From the NCBI GenBank assembly GCA_963580285.1, contig OY757023.1:124053440-124117439 (forward strand): DNA of 64,000 nt, read 5' to 3'. Below the pieces are notes generated by a model. That model did not search any database. It was not told the DNA's origin and saw only the letters and a list, made by a program, of their open reading frames with translations. Shown in pieces: positions 42,636 to 53,073 of this stretch (position 1 is the stretch's first letter; every line of letters starts with the position of its first letter). The stretch comes from Lucinisca nassula (taxonomy: Eukaryota; Mollusca; Bivalvia; Lucinida; Lucinidae). The translations under genes were made by a program, and so were the position numbers.

Positions 42636-42727
42636 GCTCATCAAGAGCAAATGTTTTTCTGTAAGAGTAGGCTCCTATCGGTAAGGACATTGAAACAGAG
42701 TGACCATCCCTAAAATAAGTGAGCCGG

Positions 42728-42965
42728 AGCAGAGCAGTTCCTACAATTTACATGTGCGCCCAGCAAATAATCAGATCAGCATGCGCATCAAAATACAGTA
42801 GTCTGACCAGAAACTTCTCTTGTTGCATGAAGGAGCACTGGGACTTTAGCTTTCCTTAGAGCGCACAACGAAGACTCTGATTTAACTGCATGGATGCGCA
42901 GGCTGGTCTGAGTCTTCGTTGGCCGCACATGTAAATTGAAGGAAATGCTGTGCTCCGGCTCATTA
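42728..42965. mobile_element. Foldback element F2-like, variant ends
   Basis: Ends 'gagccggagca' and 'tgctgtgctccggctc' replace 'gagccagcgca' while the interior ('cttgttgcatgaaggagca', hairpin 'acgaagactctgat...ctgagtcttcgt') is the same as F2. The two ends changed together, so pairing is maintained. Confidence 0.78.
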
Positions 42966-43142
42966 ATTATCCTGCTTTAAAAAGCTTACTTAGAAGGCTT
43001 CGGTAATTCTTTCTTTGTGTTTTCTTCATCCAGTATTCTCAGGTAAGAGACCTCCTTTGAGACTGTTCAAAAGTGGTCTTTAAGACCACTTTTGAACAGT
43101 CCCAAAGGTGGTCTTAATATAGAAATGTTACTGTATATTTTT
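42966..43142. mobile_element. Palindromic element H3, copy 1
   Basis: 43062-43080 and 43082-43100 are exact 19-bp arms (ACTGTTCAAAAGTGGTCTT) about a single T. Outside them 'agacctcctttgaga' pairs with 'cccaaaggtggtct'. Ends 'ttactgta'. A second copy at 63430-63645 is in inverse orientation overall. Confidence 0.8.
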
Positions 43143-43500
43143 GAAAGAGATACCCCCTCTTCACCTGAAGGACACTGGATATGTTATATTGCATCGCATC
43201 TATGGGAAAGGATCTTTTCAGAAAGCCAATGCCTGTAGTTTATTGATTAATGTAAAACAATGAACCTTTGATAGGGTCATTGTTTTGCAGATGAGCCGAC
43301 ATATGAAAAGTGCTCTCAACATTTCTCGATTAGTATTCTTCAATGCGCATGCTCGGCCAACTATAGACATGAATCTCTTTTACATTCCTGCTAGTAGCTA
43401 AGAATCTGGCGGGACTGCGCTTGCAAACAGGCTCGAATCAGCCTTCGCTGATAATCTATGCCATAAGTGTCATTTTGTTCATGGGCTGGCTCACCAAACA
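43143..43500. other. No gene; weak foldback remnants
   Basis: 43225-43290 contains a facing pair 'aatgaacctttgatagggtcattgttttg'. 43405-43495 has F2-like 'gactgcgcttgcaaacaggctcg...cagccttcgctg' and 'gggctggctca'. Nothing coding. Confidence 0.45.
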
Positions 43501-43569
43501 CACTTGGTTGGGTTAATTGGCCTCTTTCAGCATTTTTCGGATTTTTGTTTTATTATTATTATTTTTCTT

Positions 43570-43740
43570 ATTTGTACATCAAATATAGCTTGTAGGTGCT
43601 CGTTAGAACCACATCATTGGGGCGGTTCTAACGAGTTCGAACAATCTATGTTTTTGAGCAAAAATAAGAAAAAAAATGTAGACCTGTGTAAACCCCGGTT
43701 TTCTGCTTTAGAGGTTGTTCATTACACGGACTGGTTCACC
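43570..43740. mobile_element. Palindromic element P1
   Basis: Hairpin 'ttgtaggtgctcgttagaaccacatcattgg / ggcggttctaacgag' with 'gagcaaaaataagaaaa' and 'gtaaaccccggttttctgc' wings. Confidence 0.75.
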
Positions 43741-43873
43741 TGGTGATAGTTTTCGCTTCATGTGACAGGTGAAAATCCATCACAAGGTTTTTCCCAGTGC
43801 GTCACACATTAAATCAAAACCACAAAAATATGTCAACAAAACAAGCGGTATGTCAAGCGGTAACTTGAATGTT

Positions 43874-44190
43874 GTTTGTTTGATTTGAGGTTTAACGTCC
43901 CCGTCAACACTGTAAGATCATTTTGGAGATATTGCTTTCAGTTTTGTGGGACTTAGACTTAAGCGGTTTACCAGTACTCAAATTCTGTTGGTTTCACCTC
44001 TGCGCAGAAGCACCATCCCAGCAGGCACCCATCGCTATGGCAACGACACCTTTACGTTGGTGCAACGTCACCGACGTAGATGTGACGTTGCATAAACGTC
44101 ATGACGTTGCATCGACGTTGATGTGACGTAACAATTACGTCATGTGCCTGCTGAGATGCAGCCCAATCTAGAATAGAAGAGTAAAGGAAT
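43874..44190 (-). mobile_element. SINE R1 carrying a nested MITE Q
   Basis: Minus-strand R1 with a deletion in its middle. At 44017-44155 it is interrupted by MITE Q; R1 continues at 'atgcagcccaatct'. Confidence 0.85.
44017..44155. mobile_element. 139-bp MITE Q nested in R1
   Basis: CCCAGCAGGCACCCATCGC...ATGTGCCTGCTGAG. The R1 host reads CACCATGCAGCCC in other copies; here it is CACCAT, element, ATGCAGCCC, so AT (44015-44016, 44156-44157) was duplicated. This fixes the ends and a 2-bp duplication. Confidence 0.88.
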
Positions 44191-44443
44191 ACCCACAAAT
44201 GAATTGTTTGAAATCTTAAGTGCTTAACCCGAATACCGGTTAAACATGTCGACCATATAACAAATGCTCCAAATTCTTGTCTTTCATAACTTTGATACAA
44301 CTCCAAAATATGATGCTATCGCTAGCTTGTAACACTTTGGAATAAAGCCATCGTTTTAGATTTTGCTTAAAAAGCATTTTATTGTGATATGCTCCAGGGT
44401 AGATTAAGGACTAGATACCCTATATAGAGGAGTGGTGTATTAA

Positions 44444-44664
44444 CCCATTCAGTACCAGAAACCCCTAAAGGGGTACCTTGGCAAACAGTGCAGACCCAGA
44501 TCAGACGCCGCAGAACGCGGCGTCTGATCAGGGCCTACTCTGTTAGCAAAACGTTAAGCCATTTCCCAAATAAATTATGAAGAAAACACAGCCTGACACC
44601 CCTTAATTTGGAAATGGACTCCTGCCATATTTAAGGTGGAAGATTCCATTTGGTACAAAAAGGG
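44444..44664 (+). mobile_element. 221-bp TTAA-flanked MITE (M221), intact
   Basis: TTAA at 44440-44443 and 44665-44668. CCCATTCAGTACCAG...ACAAAAAGGG, same length as the 6.8-kb copy. The hairpin 'gatcagacgccgc-agaa-cgcggcgtctgatc' is perfect. Confidence 0.9.
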
Positions 44665-44668
44665 TTAA

Positions 44669-45045
44669 CAAACAATCACCATATGTAAACATCACTGCCT
44701 TCGTCTGTTTGTTTGGCTATGATGTATTGAAACTAGTTTGATTTGGCAAATACATGTATATGTGCAACTGTGTACATCGCATCGTCGATGCAATGTCGTC
44801 TTCATGTTATCTGTATTGTCAAATTCCTATATCAAGACCAAAGCTGGCCTCTTATTAGGAGATACTGGGTAGAAATAATAAGTGATACCTTCTCAGTAGG
44901 CTTTTAAAGTCTGGTTTAGTTTTAAGTTTAGGTGGCCTTAATAGCGGACTTTTACTATATGTTGTAGGCAGGCGGTTCTTTCTTATGAATGTTTTCATTG
45001 CTCTTAAAGGAACTCATTTTTGATTTTTATTTACAGTCCCGTTGA
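44669..45045. other. No gene; H3-like scrap
   Basis: 44895-44965 ('aggcttttaaagtctggttta', 'ggccttaatagcggacttttactat') resembles 63570-63645. Nothing else. Confidence 0.45.
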
Positions 45046-45049
45046 TGCT

Positions 45050-45570
45050 ACCAATGCTATATTGAGGCGGGCTATGACACCCACCTTGTCTCTTCCTGGA
45101 CAGTCTCGGTGCACATGCTTACATCTCAATACAGTCCAGTTGATGCAATCAATGTCATATTGAGCCTACCAATGCTATATTAAGCCCCCGCCCATAGGGG
45201 CTTGAAGAAATATATGGACTGCATGATGCTTCCACGCAGAGCTGAATCCGGCCCGCACACTAGTACTGGTAAACCGCTTAGAGGATCTAAGCCTGTCCAG
45301 GAACCGCGGTGCGAGTCGGACCGTCCATGCTAATAAACCCTATTGGTTTCATTGGGCGACAGGGCTTGAGATGTCATTTCATCTCAATGTCGGGTAAAAG
45401 TCCCACAAAATTGGAAGCAACGTCTCCAAAATGACCTTTACAGTGTTGACGGGGACGTTAAACCTCAAATCAAACAAACAAAACCAATGCTATATTGAGC
45501 CGGGCTTGGAACCCACCTTTGCTATTCCTGGACAGTTTCGGTACACGTGCTTACATCCCCATACAATCGA
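45050..45570. repeat. Local duplication separated by R1
   Basis: 'accaatgctatattgag' to 'cctggacagt(c/t)tcggt(g/a)cac(a/g)tgcttacat(c)' appears at about 45053-45155 and 45483-45570, with R1 inserted between the units. Confidence 0.8.
45186..45482 (+). mobile_element. SINE R1, full length, with long target duplication
   Basis: From 'cccgcccataggggcttgaag' to the CAAA tail. Flanks ACCAATGCTATATTAAGC and ACCAATGCTATATTGAGC agree at 17 of 18, although the surrounding local duplication may contribute. Confidence 0.88.
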
Positions 45571-45574
45571 GTTG

Positions 45575-45702
45575 AACGCTTTGCCTTAGCAAGCTTGGAT
45601 CCTCTAAGCGGTTTACCAGTATACAAGTGTGCTGTTTCAGCTCTGTGTGGAAGCATCATGCAGCCCATCTATTTCTTCAATCCCCGATGGGCGGGGACCT
45701 TT
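45575..45702 (-). mobile_element. SINE R1, 5' part
   Basis: 'gctttgccttagcaagcttggatcctc' to 'ccccgatgggcgggg', minus strand. Confidence 0.82.
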
Positions 45703-46204
45703 TCTGGGAACTCAAGAACGTGTTCGAAATAGCCGTGGTAAACCAGCTACATGTATCGATGTTCGGACTGTCGAAGTGTTACTGAATTCAGTCTACAACC
45801 TGATGCTCATGTTTGAGCAACGTCGCATCACGTTGATGCAACGTCATCGATTTAAGGGGAATAGGAACACCTGTGGAGGCAACTCCTGCAAAAGTAATTT
45901 CGTCTCCCATGTCAATAGCGGTCAACTCTTAAAGGAAAGATTTTGCTCCTAAGGAGCAAATTCTTTCGTTTAAGGGCAGACCCCCTTTTCAGTGGGACAG
46001 GGCTTATAGAAAAGCGAACAGGAAGTCACGAAAGTTGTCTCCCTCGGAAAATTCCAGAAAAAACTGCCAGGTGTTTCATTCCCCTTTTACTGGACGTTGA
46101 CCGGATTTTGTGTGTCCTTGGGTTTCCGTTTGATGCGACGATCTAAATGAGTAAAAATGTTGGAAAATATAAGAAGAAAATAAAGTAGGATACTTCCGAT
46201 TCAA
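45703..46204. other. No gene; small hairpin
   Basis: Near 45935-45965 'gattttgctcctaaggagcaaattctttcg' is a hairpin, loosely resembled at 47030-47075 with the same 'agacccc' afterwards. A Q-MITE scrap lies at 45815-45850. Confidence 0.4.
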
Positions 46205-46370
46205 GAAGGTCAGTTGTCAGTTTTTGGCGAAAGAATGTGCAGTGTACTGGTTAAACGCTTACGTATAAGCCTGTCCTGGAAAAGTGTGGATAGGTAAACT
46301 GACCGGCTCAAAAATGACCTAAAGTAGTGTTGACTGGGTCGTTAAACTCCAATGCAAACAAACTAACATT
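46205..46370 (+). mobile_element. SINE D tail
   Basis: 'gtactggttaaacgcttacgtataagcctgtcctgg', 'gaccggctcaaaaatgacctaaag' and 'gttgactgggtcgttaaac' with a CAAA tail. The body and tail of SINE D without its tRNA head. Confidence 0.7.
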
Positions 46371-46739
46371 TTGTTTTCCAATCGGTTTGATACAACCCTC
46401 TTTCTACCCTATACCAGGGCTACTTGGCAATTGCAATATTTCAACAGCAATTATGCCTTAATCGAAATTGGCTTTGATCGAAGATTTTTACATAGATTTC
46501 TATTATCATAGGCTAGACCATTATATTCATCACGCAAACCAATGGATTTGGCTAAATTTACAGAAAATTTTATGCAAATAGGTTTGATTATATACCTGAT
46601 ATATAATTCACAAGTCAATATTTGGCATTCAGCGATGGAATAATATGAAAATAAAACACTTGTATGCGAACATTCTATTTATTGGAAGTGGGTGCACCTT
46701 CGAGGGAGACGACTCTTTCAAATCTTATCAAATACGAAT

Positions 46740-47032
46740 CTTGAGGTTTAACGTCCCCTTCAACACTATTTAGGTCATTTGGAGACATTGCTTCCAATTT
46801 TGTGGGACTTGACCGGACATTGAGATGAAATGATATCTCAAGCACCGTCGCCCAATAAAACGAATAGGGTTTATATGCATGGACGGCTCGACTCACTCCA
46901 CTTTTTCTGGACAGTTTTAGGCCTTATAAGCGGTTTACCAGAACTCACGTGCGGTCGATTTTGAACAGCTCTACGTGGAAGGACCGTGCAGCCCAATCTA
47001 TTTCTTCAAGACCCGATGGGCGGGTGCCTAAA
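46740..47032 (-). mobile_element. SINE R1 copy
   Basis: Minus-strand, near full length ('ttgaggtttaacgtcccc' to 'gacccgatgggcgggtgcc'). Confidence 0.85.
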
Positions 47033-47304
47033 GGACGATTTGTCCCTTAGGAGAAAATTATTTCCTATTAGAGTAGACCCCATTTATAGAAACCTGGGAG
47101 GTAGACAGGAATACATGATAGTAAGTTGTAGTCATTCACCTTAAACATTTTAACACTGCGTTGGACTATCCCACGAAAAAGAAAATTGCAAATATTGTAA
47201 GCTAGCCGTAATTTGGCAAATGTCAAAATATCCGTGTCTCCATAATCCATCACATATCAATTGTTACATCAGAGGTGTGTGCGTGCGTGTTTGTGTATGT
47301 GTAT

Positions 47305-47375
47305 GAGAGATAGCGAATTTTACGTCCCACTAACAACCTAGGTCATGGCGACGGAAAGACTCTTCTTTTATCTCC
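47305..47375 (-). mobile_element. SINE A tail
   Basis: Minus strand 'aagagtctttccgtcgccatgacctaggttgttagtgggacgtaaaat'. Tail region only. Confidence 0.6.
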
Positions 47376-47387
47376 CACCTAAGTAGG

Positions 47388-47705
47388 CCATCGCCCATCA
47401 GGACTTGAAGAAACAGACTGGGCTGCATGGTACATCCACGCAGAGCTGGAATTGAGCGCACATGAGTAAAGGTACTGGACCGCTTAAAAGGACTAAGCCT
47501 GTCCAGGCAAAGTGGTTTGAGTCGGACCGCCCCGTGCATATAAGCCCTATTGGTTTAATTGGGCGGCTTGAGATGTCATTTCAGCTCCTTGTCGGGTAAA
47601 ATGTCATTTCATCTACATGTCGGATAAAAATACACAAAATTGGAAGCAACGTTTCAAAATGACCTAAATAGTATTGACGGGGACGATAAACTGCAATTCA
47701 AAGAA
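47388..47705 (+). mobile_element. SINE R1 variant at the left arm of a compound palindrome
   Basis: Full-length R1 with an internal duplication ('gtcatttcagctccttgtcgggtaaaatgtcatttcatct') and an unusual 3' end 'gataaactgcaattcaaa'. The same variant end occurs, inverted, at 48879-48945. Confidence 0.85.
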
Positions 47706-47780
47706 ACAAAAATCTTTACTGAACAATTTTTTATCATCTGACATCGCGTCTGAGAATGTAATAACGCCCTGTACTAAATT

Positions 47781-47985
47781 CGATTCTAACATGACGTTAA
47801 CGTTTTTCCCATTGAACCCAGTGGAAACGTCAGCGTTTGCAAATATGCGATAATTCACGTCGTCAACGTGGTGCGTGCAATTTGGCGTCATCGTGACGTT
47901 GCATGTAAACATTTCCTTCTGTCGACATCCGCTGCAAAATAGTCCCCAAGATAACGCTTTGTTATTTAGCATCATGTTAGAATCG
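47781..47985. other. Segment bounded by 17-bp inverted repeats inside the palindrome
   Basis: TTCGATTCTAACATG (47779-47795) and CATGTTAGAATCGAA (47970-47985) bracket about 175 bases that have no partner in the right arm. The segment is open on the minus strand with a Cys-containing peptide. It may be a separate small insertion. Confidence 0.5.
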
Positions 47986-48878
47986 AAATAATGTCCACGC
48001 ACCCGGTGTGTTATCGTGATTAACACACGGTGTTGTCGGGCAGATGCGAATATTAATTCACTCCGGCTTCGCCGTCGTGAATTAATATTTCGCAATCTGC
48101 CCTCCAACACCGTGTGTTAATCACGATAACACACGGTACGTGGAGATTATTTCTTAATTCTCCACCAGTGGATTAAATGTGCAAGTTAGTTAGATACGTC
48201 CCGTAACGTTACACGTACGACGTCCTTATCGATGTCGCGTTTACTAATGGCAGAAAATTGACATTTTTGTAAAACAATGGTGAATAAAATGCGTTTTGAG
48301 TGTCATATGATAAATAGAATATTGCATACGTGCTCATGTATTATTGAATTTATTAAACGAGTTTAGGAAAAGGGATAAAATGCATTGAATTTATTAAACT
48401 CGTTGAGGAAAAGGGGAGAAATGCTCGGCAGAGCCTCGCATTTTATCCCTTTTCCTCAACTCGTTTAATAAATTAAATAATATATGAACACTTATGTAAG
48501 ATCCTCTATGCATTCCACCTAATAGCTTTTGAGAGGTCCAGTTACAATAGTTTGATTGTTACACAGAGGATCTTACATGAGTGTTCATGTATTATTGAAT
48601 TTATTAAACGAATTGAGGAAAAGGGATAAAATGCGGGGTTCTATCGAGCATTTTATCCCTTTTCCTCAACGAGTTTAATAAATTCAATAATACATGAGCA
48701 CGAAACAAAAATGTCAAAATTCCGTCATTAGTAAACGCGTCGTCGTTAAGGACTCCGTACATGTAACGTTATGGGGCGTATTTAACTAATTTGCATATTT
48801 AATCCACTAGTGGATTATCGAATTCAGTACATCTAAGAAGCGACGTCATATGATAAAAAAAAATTTCAGTAAAGATTT

Positions 48879-48945
48879 GCGTTTGTTTGAATTGCAGATT
48901 AACGTCCCCCTCAACACTATTTAGGTCATTTTAAAACGTTGCTAT
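48879..48945 (-). mobile_element. SINE R1 fragment, right arm
   Basis: 'gtttgaattgcagattaacgtccccctcaacac' is the inverted partner of the R1 end at 47640-47705. Confidence 0.8.
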
Positions 48946-48959
48946 GTCATTGAAGCAAA

Positions 48960-49169
48960 CCCAGCAGACACATGGCGTTAAAGCGACGTCAGATCGACGA
49001 GTATGTAACGCCATGACATTACCGCAATGTCACAGCATGACGTTTGTTACGTCATATCTACGTCGGTGCGACGTCATCACGTTTAATTAACGTCACATCT
49101 ACGTTGGTGCAACGTCATGACGTTGCGCCGACGTTGATTTGACGTTGCCCTATCGACGTGTGCCTAGGG
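48960..49169. mobile_element. MITE Q, long variant
   Basis: CCCAGCAGACACATGGCG...GTGTGCCTAGGG, 210 bp, AA on both sides. Two extra 'acgtcatgacgt' blocks account for the added length. Confidence 0.8.
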
Positions 49170-49319
49170 AACCGCAAATACCGGAAAATATGTTTATTAT
49201 TGAACAGTAAGTCCAACTTTAGGATCAGTATTCCAGCTTACTTTCAGAGACGATTGACCCGATAGGTTATTTTCTAGGGTATTAGCGATACTCACCGCCA
49301 TAGTATACATTACGATAAA

Positions 49320-49412
49320 CAGCAGACACATGACGTAATTGTGACGTCACATCAACGTTGGTGCAACGTCATGCACCGACGTTGATTTGACGTTGTTGAT
49401 TTGACGTGTACA
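49320..49412. mobile_element. MITE Q, truncated
   Basis: 'cagcagacacatgacgtaattgtgacg' then 'gttgatttgacgtgtac'; right end missing. Confidence 0.7.
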
Positions 49413-50187
49413 TTCATACAGTAAAGTTCCACCAGTCAACGCAGCCTTTTTTTTGTGTTCACTGAAAAAAAAATATCACTTTGAAAATGCCGTCTGCTTG
49501 TCGCATTTTTAACAGCAAAATAGTTTAATATAATTTACTTTTATTGCGTACAAAAATGCGTAATGAGAGCTCTGGCTATGGCACTTACTAGTTCCTTCTC
49601 ATCCGATTCTTTCGTTTCCATTTTATCCCAGAACGATGTGTCCACATCAGTGTGAATCGATCAACCTGGCAGCACGACACGTACCCGATTGATCAGGAGT
49701 ATAATTATTTCGTCGGAAAAGCTGTGCCAAATAATTTGCATGAGGGTCGTTAAGTAAGCGCTATTACTTTTGCGATTTTTTTTAAGTTTAGAATTTTAAT
49801 CACACCTTAAAACAATAATAATGATTAAAATGCAATAAAAATGAACGCTCATTCTTTACGATTTTTTTTTTGTGGATCGTTATTATTAATAGTTTTATTT
49901 ATTTACTTATTTATTTATTTATTTATTTATTTATTATTTTGGGGTTGAATGTTTATAAATAGTCACAAAGTTATACATATTGCTAATGTCCAAGTGACCA
50001 CATGAACAGAGCGCAAATTCTTTAGCATTATACAGTCTCGCATCAAAAACGTTACAAAAGGACCTAAATGTGTGTGTGATACAGGCACTGTTGTTGCGGG
50101 ATTTATTCTGATTTATTCTGAAATGGCTAAAGGCTGGGATAATTTGAATTATTCACTGTCGAATTTCGAAATAGATCAGGTTTTATT
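49413..50187. other. No gene; (ATTT)n microsatellite inside
   Basis: An (ATTT)n run lies at about 49898-49937. No frames over 60 codons, no recognised repeat. Confidence 0.55.
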
Positions 50188-50438
50188 TGTTTGTGTTGAG
50201 ATTTTACGCCCTGTTGAAACTATTTAGGTGATTTGGAGACGTAGTTTCCGATTTTGTGAGACTTGTACCCGACATTGAGATCAAATGACATCTCAAGTCC
50301 TACCGCTGAAGAAACCAATGGTCCGACTGTCACCTCTTTTTTTGGCAGGCTTATATATTCTAAGTTCATTCCGTTTCAGCTCTGCGCTGAAGCACCATGT
50401 AGCCCAATCTATTTCTCCAAGACCCGATGGGCGGGGAC
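50188..50438 (-). mobile_element. SINE R1 copy, diverged
   Basis: Minus strand, 'ttgtttgtgttgagattttacg' to 'gacccgatgggcggggaca', with a deletion in the middle. Confidence 0.8.
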
Positions 50439-50505
50439 AACAAATAAACGAGGTCTAGTGTGTGAGTTGTAGATTAATAAATCACAACCAGTGCTTCAGC
50501 TGAAG

Positions 50506-51847
50506 TGCACGACCCGCCGGATGCTTTTAGCTTTATGAGTGTTACCATATATGGGTATGGCGGCCATTTTGGTCATGTGACCTGGACCTAAAACGGTTCC
50601 CCCAATAAATGCGCCTTATCGAAAGGAGCAAAAATATATCTTATACTTTAGTACTGTATTCTGAATCGTTTGCAGGATAAAATGCATTCTCACTTTTCCA
50701 ATACAAAAGCATATGTGTCAAAGTTTGACCTAGGCACAAAGAAGGTCAAGGTCAACCCAGGGTCACCATTTTAGCATTTTATGATGGGCCTACGTCCCAG
50801 ATGCTATTAATCAAGTTTCGTGGAAATCTGCCCAGTGGTTCTGGGAAAACTATTTTTGAAGGGTTTTTACCATGTATGGCTTGGTGGCCATTTTGGTCAT
50901 GTGACCTGGACCCAATGAGCAAATTTTGGTTTCTCTTATCCCATAGAGGCTCCATATGAAATTTGACTTCAATCGGCCCAACGGTTTCCGAGGAGAAGCA
51001 GTTCGAAAATTTTCACATTTTTCGCCTCGACGAGGCTATACTAAATGGAATGTAATATTTTGCAAGTTCATTGGTTAGATCTCATTGATATCTATCAGTA
51101 TGCCAAAAATTGTTTAAATATTCCAAGCGGTTAAGTCACTATCACCAATTTTCACAAACGGGTTACGGACGGACAGACAGACAGACCATATATGGCTTGG
51201 CGGCCATTTTGGTCATGTGACCAGGACCCCATGAGCAAATTTTGGTTTCCCCCATCCCATAGAGGCTCCATATGAAATTTGACTTCATACGGCCCAACGG
51301 TTTCCGAGGAGAAGCAGTTCGAAAATTTTCACATTTTTCGCCTCGGCGAGGCTATACTAAATGGAATGTGATATTTCGCAAGTTCATTGGTTAGATCTCA
51401 TTGATATCTATCAGTATGCCAAAAAAATTGTATAAATATTCCAAGCGGTTAAGTCACTATCGCGGAGGGCCTCCGTGGCCTAATGGATAAGAGCGCTGAC
51501 TCTTAGTCATTAGGTCTCTCACCGCCGTGGGTTCGAGCCTCGCTCGGGTCACGTGTGAGACGCCAAGTTCTGCAACGGAAGGTCAGGTGGTTTTTCTCCG
51601 GGTACTCCGGTTTTCGCCCACCTATGATTAACGATCGGCTCGATATGAGTGAAATAATCTTGAAAGGGCCGTAAAACCCAAACCAAAAAAAAAAAAAAAA
51701 AAGTCACTATCGCCAATTTTCACAAACGGGTTACGGATGGACAGACAGACTGACAGAATGACCGAATGACAGAATGACACGGTGATTTTAGGGCACTCTT
51801 AGAAAATCAGCCGACTTCAGTCGGTCGCTTTTTCTGCGGGTCGTGCA
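50506..51847 (-). mobile_element. Tandem-unit element T, copy 2 (inverted)
   Basis: TGCACGACCCGC (50506-50517) and GCGGGTCGTGCA (51836-51847) bound two to three units identical in order to copy 1 but reversed. Similarity to copy 1 also continues outside, 'aaccagtgcttcagctgaag' here matching 'cttcagctgaagcactggtt' there. A SINE B (51464-51700) interrupts one unit. Confidence 0.82.
51464..51700 (+). mobile_element. SINE B, complete, nested, 13-bp target duplication
   Basis: tRNA-like head ('gcctccgtggcctaatggataagagcgc...gggttcgagcctcgc'), 'gtcacgtgtgagacgcc', 'ctccgggtactccggttttcgcccacc', 'cttgaaagggccgtaaaaccc' and a poly-A end. AAGTCACTATCGC is present at 51451-51463 and 51701-51713, and the host T unit has it once, so the empty site is known. 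Confidence 0.93.
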
Positions 51848-51918
51848 ATTTGTCGGTCAGTGCTCGTGATTTGATCTACTTAACAACTGACATCCAAACT
51901 GTAATTTATTACTCAAAA

Positions 51919-52205
51919 AGGCCCCCGCCCATCGGGGCTTGGAGAAATAGATTGGGCTGCATGATGCTTCCACGCAGAACTGAAACCGACCGCACATGAA
52001 TACTGGTAACCGCTAAGAGGTTCTAAGCCTGCCCAGGAAGTGGTGCGAGTCCATGCATATAAACCCTATTGGTTTCATTTGGCTGCAGGGCTTGAGATAT
52101 CATTTCATCTCAATGTCGGGTAAAAGTCCCATAAAATTGGAAGCAACGCCTCCAAAATGACTTATACAGTGTTGATAGGAACGTTAAACCTCAAAACAAA
52201 CAATT
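51919..52205 (+). mobile_element. SINE R1 copy
   Basis: 'ggcccccgcccatcggggcttgg' to 'gttaaacctcaaaacaaacaa'. Confidence 0.87.
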
Positions 52206-52429
52206 ACTCAAAAAATCTCCGCTAAATTATTGAATTGGCTAATACGAGTATCTCTGAGGTCCAAAATGGGACAGTGCCAAACACTGCAGATTCACTCCAG
52301 AGGCCGCAAAATGATATGGGTCCAGGTTAAGGGTCATTTTACCAGCCTACATTCAGGGACAGTAGACCCAACAGTGCTTTCTGATTTTTTTTTATCTTCT
52401 GTATATGGAAAAATTGGATATACAGGGAT

Positions 52430-52740
52430 TTATATTATTTTTCTTATTGTTGCTCCAAGGCATAGGTTGTTGGTACTCGTTAGAAACACCTGAGTGAGGC
52501 GGTTCTATTGCGCTTAAACAGCCTATGTTTTGATCATAACAATTGTTACCAGAAAACACATTGTTTTGGCGATATTATTTTGGGGTTTATCGGGGTATAT
52601 TATTTTGAGGTTTATTTTTGGGTATTCATTCTTTTCCTTCTTCAAAAATATAAATTGTCGGTATTCGTTAAAATCGCCTCATTGAGACTGTTTTAACGAG
52701 CACCAGCAATCTATTTTAGGACTAGAAATAGAAAAAAAAG
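52430..52740. mobile_element. Two diverged P1 hairpins
   Basis: 52455-52535 ('ggttgttggtactcgttag...gaggcggttct') and 52640-52715 ('aaattgtcggtattcgttaaaatcgcctcattgag...ttttaacgag') with P1-type wings. Confidence 0.7.
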
Positions 52741-52757
52741 AACATTTTAATAATAAT

Positions 52758-52995
52758 TGGGCCCCGTCAAGCGATTTTGGTACTTATCGCCTATGCGAGC
52801 AGCGAAGGTTCAGGCGAGCCTGCGCATCCGCGCAGTCTCGCCAGAACCTTTTCTGCTCGCTCATACAAGCAGTGAATCAAGAGGAACCTTCAGACAAAAA
52901 GCCATATCCCTGGCCCCTCTGAATGGCTGGGCATGCGCAGTTGAAACTTGTCATGACGGAATGCTCGAAGACCCAAATTCGCTTGGCGGGGCTCA
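52758..52995. mobile_element. Foldback element F3, copy 2
   Basis: About 95% identical to 30114-30349, including the inverted ends and the CCTGCGCATCCGCGCAGTC apex. One change ('aaccttttctgctcg') breaks two pairs of the inner stem. Confidence 0.87.
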
Positions 52996-53073
52996 TATCA
53001 TGAAATTGCTAGTTCTAGGGATGAAAAAAACCGCCACTTGAGCGCACGGGTATGTTATCGTAAATACCCAGTA

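Larger units (their letters stand above)
47640..48945. repeat. Compound 1.3-kb imperfect palindrome
   Basis: The left arm 47640-47780 (end of R1, 'caaaaatctttactgaa', 'atcatctgacatcgcgtctgag') is matched by its complement at 48818-48945. A second arm 48155-48290 ('ccaccagtggattaaat', 'gcgtttactaatgg') matches 48700-48822. Inside are a hairpin of about 70-bp arms (47990-48150) and five copies of a 54-base unit ('tattgaatttattaaacgag...gggataaaatgc') in +,+,-,+,- order (48327-48700). The 148-residue frame 47664-48110 runs through the arms and hairpin. Confidence 0.85.

Noticed and set aside
47664..48110. 148-residue minus-strand frame as a gene
   Set aside because: It runs through the R1 end, the palindrome arm and the 70-bp-arm hairpin. 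The middle about 90 residues might be a captured piece, but nothing supports a gene.
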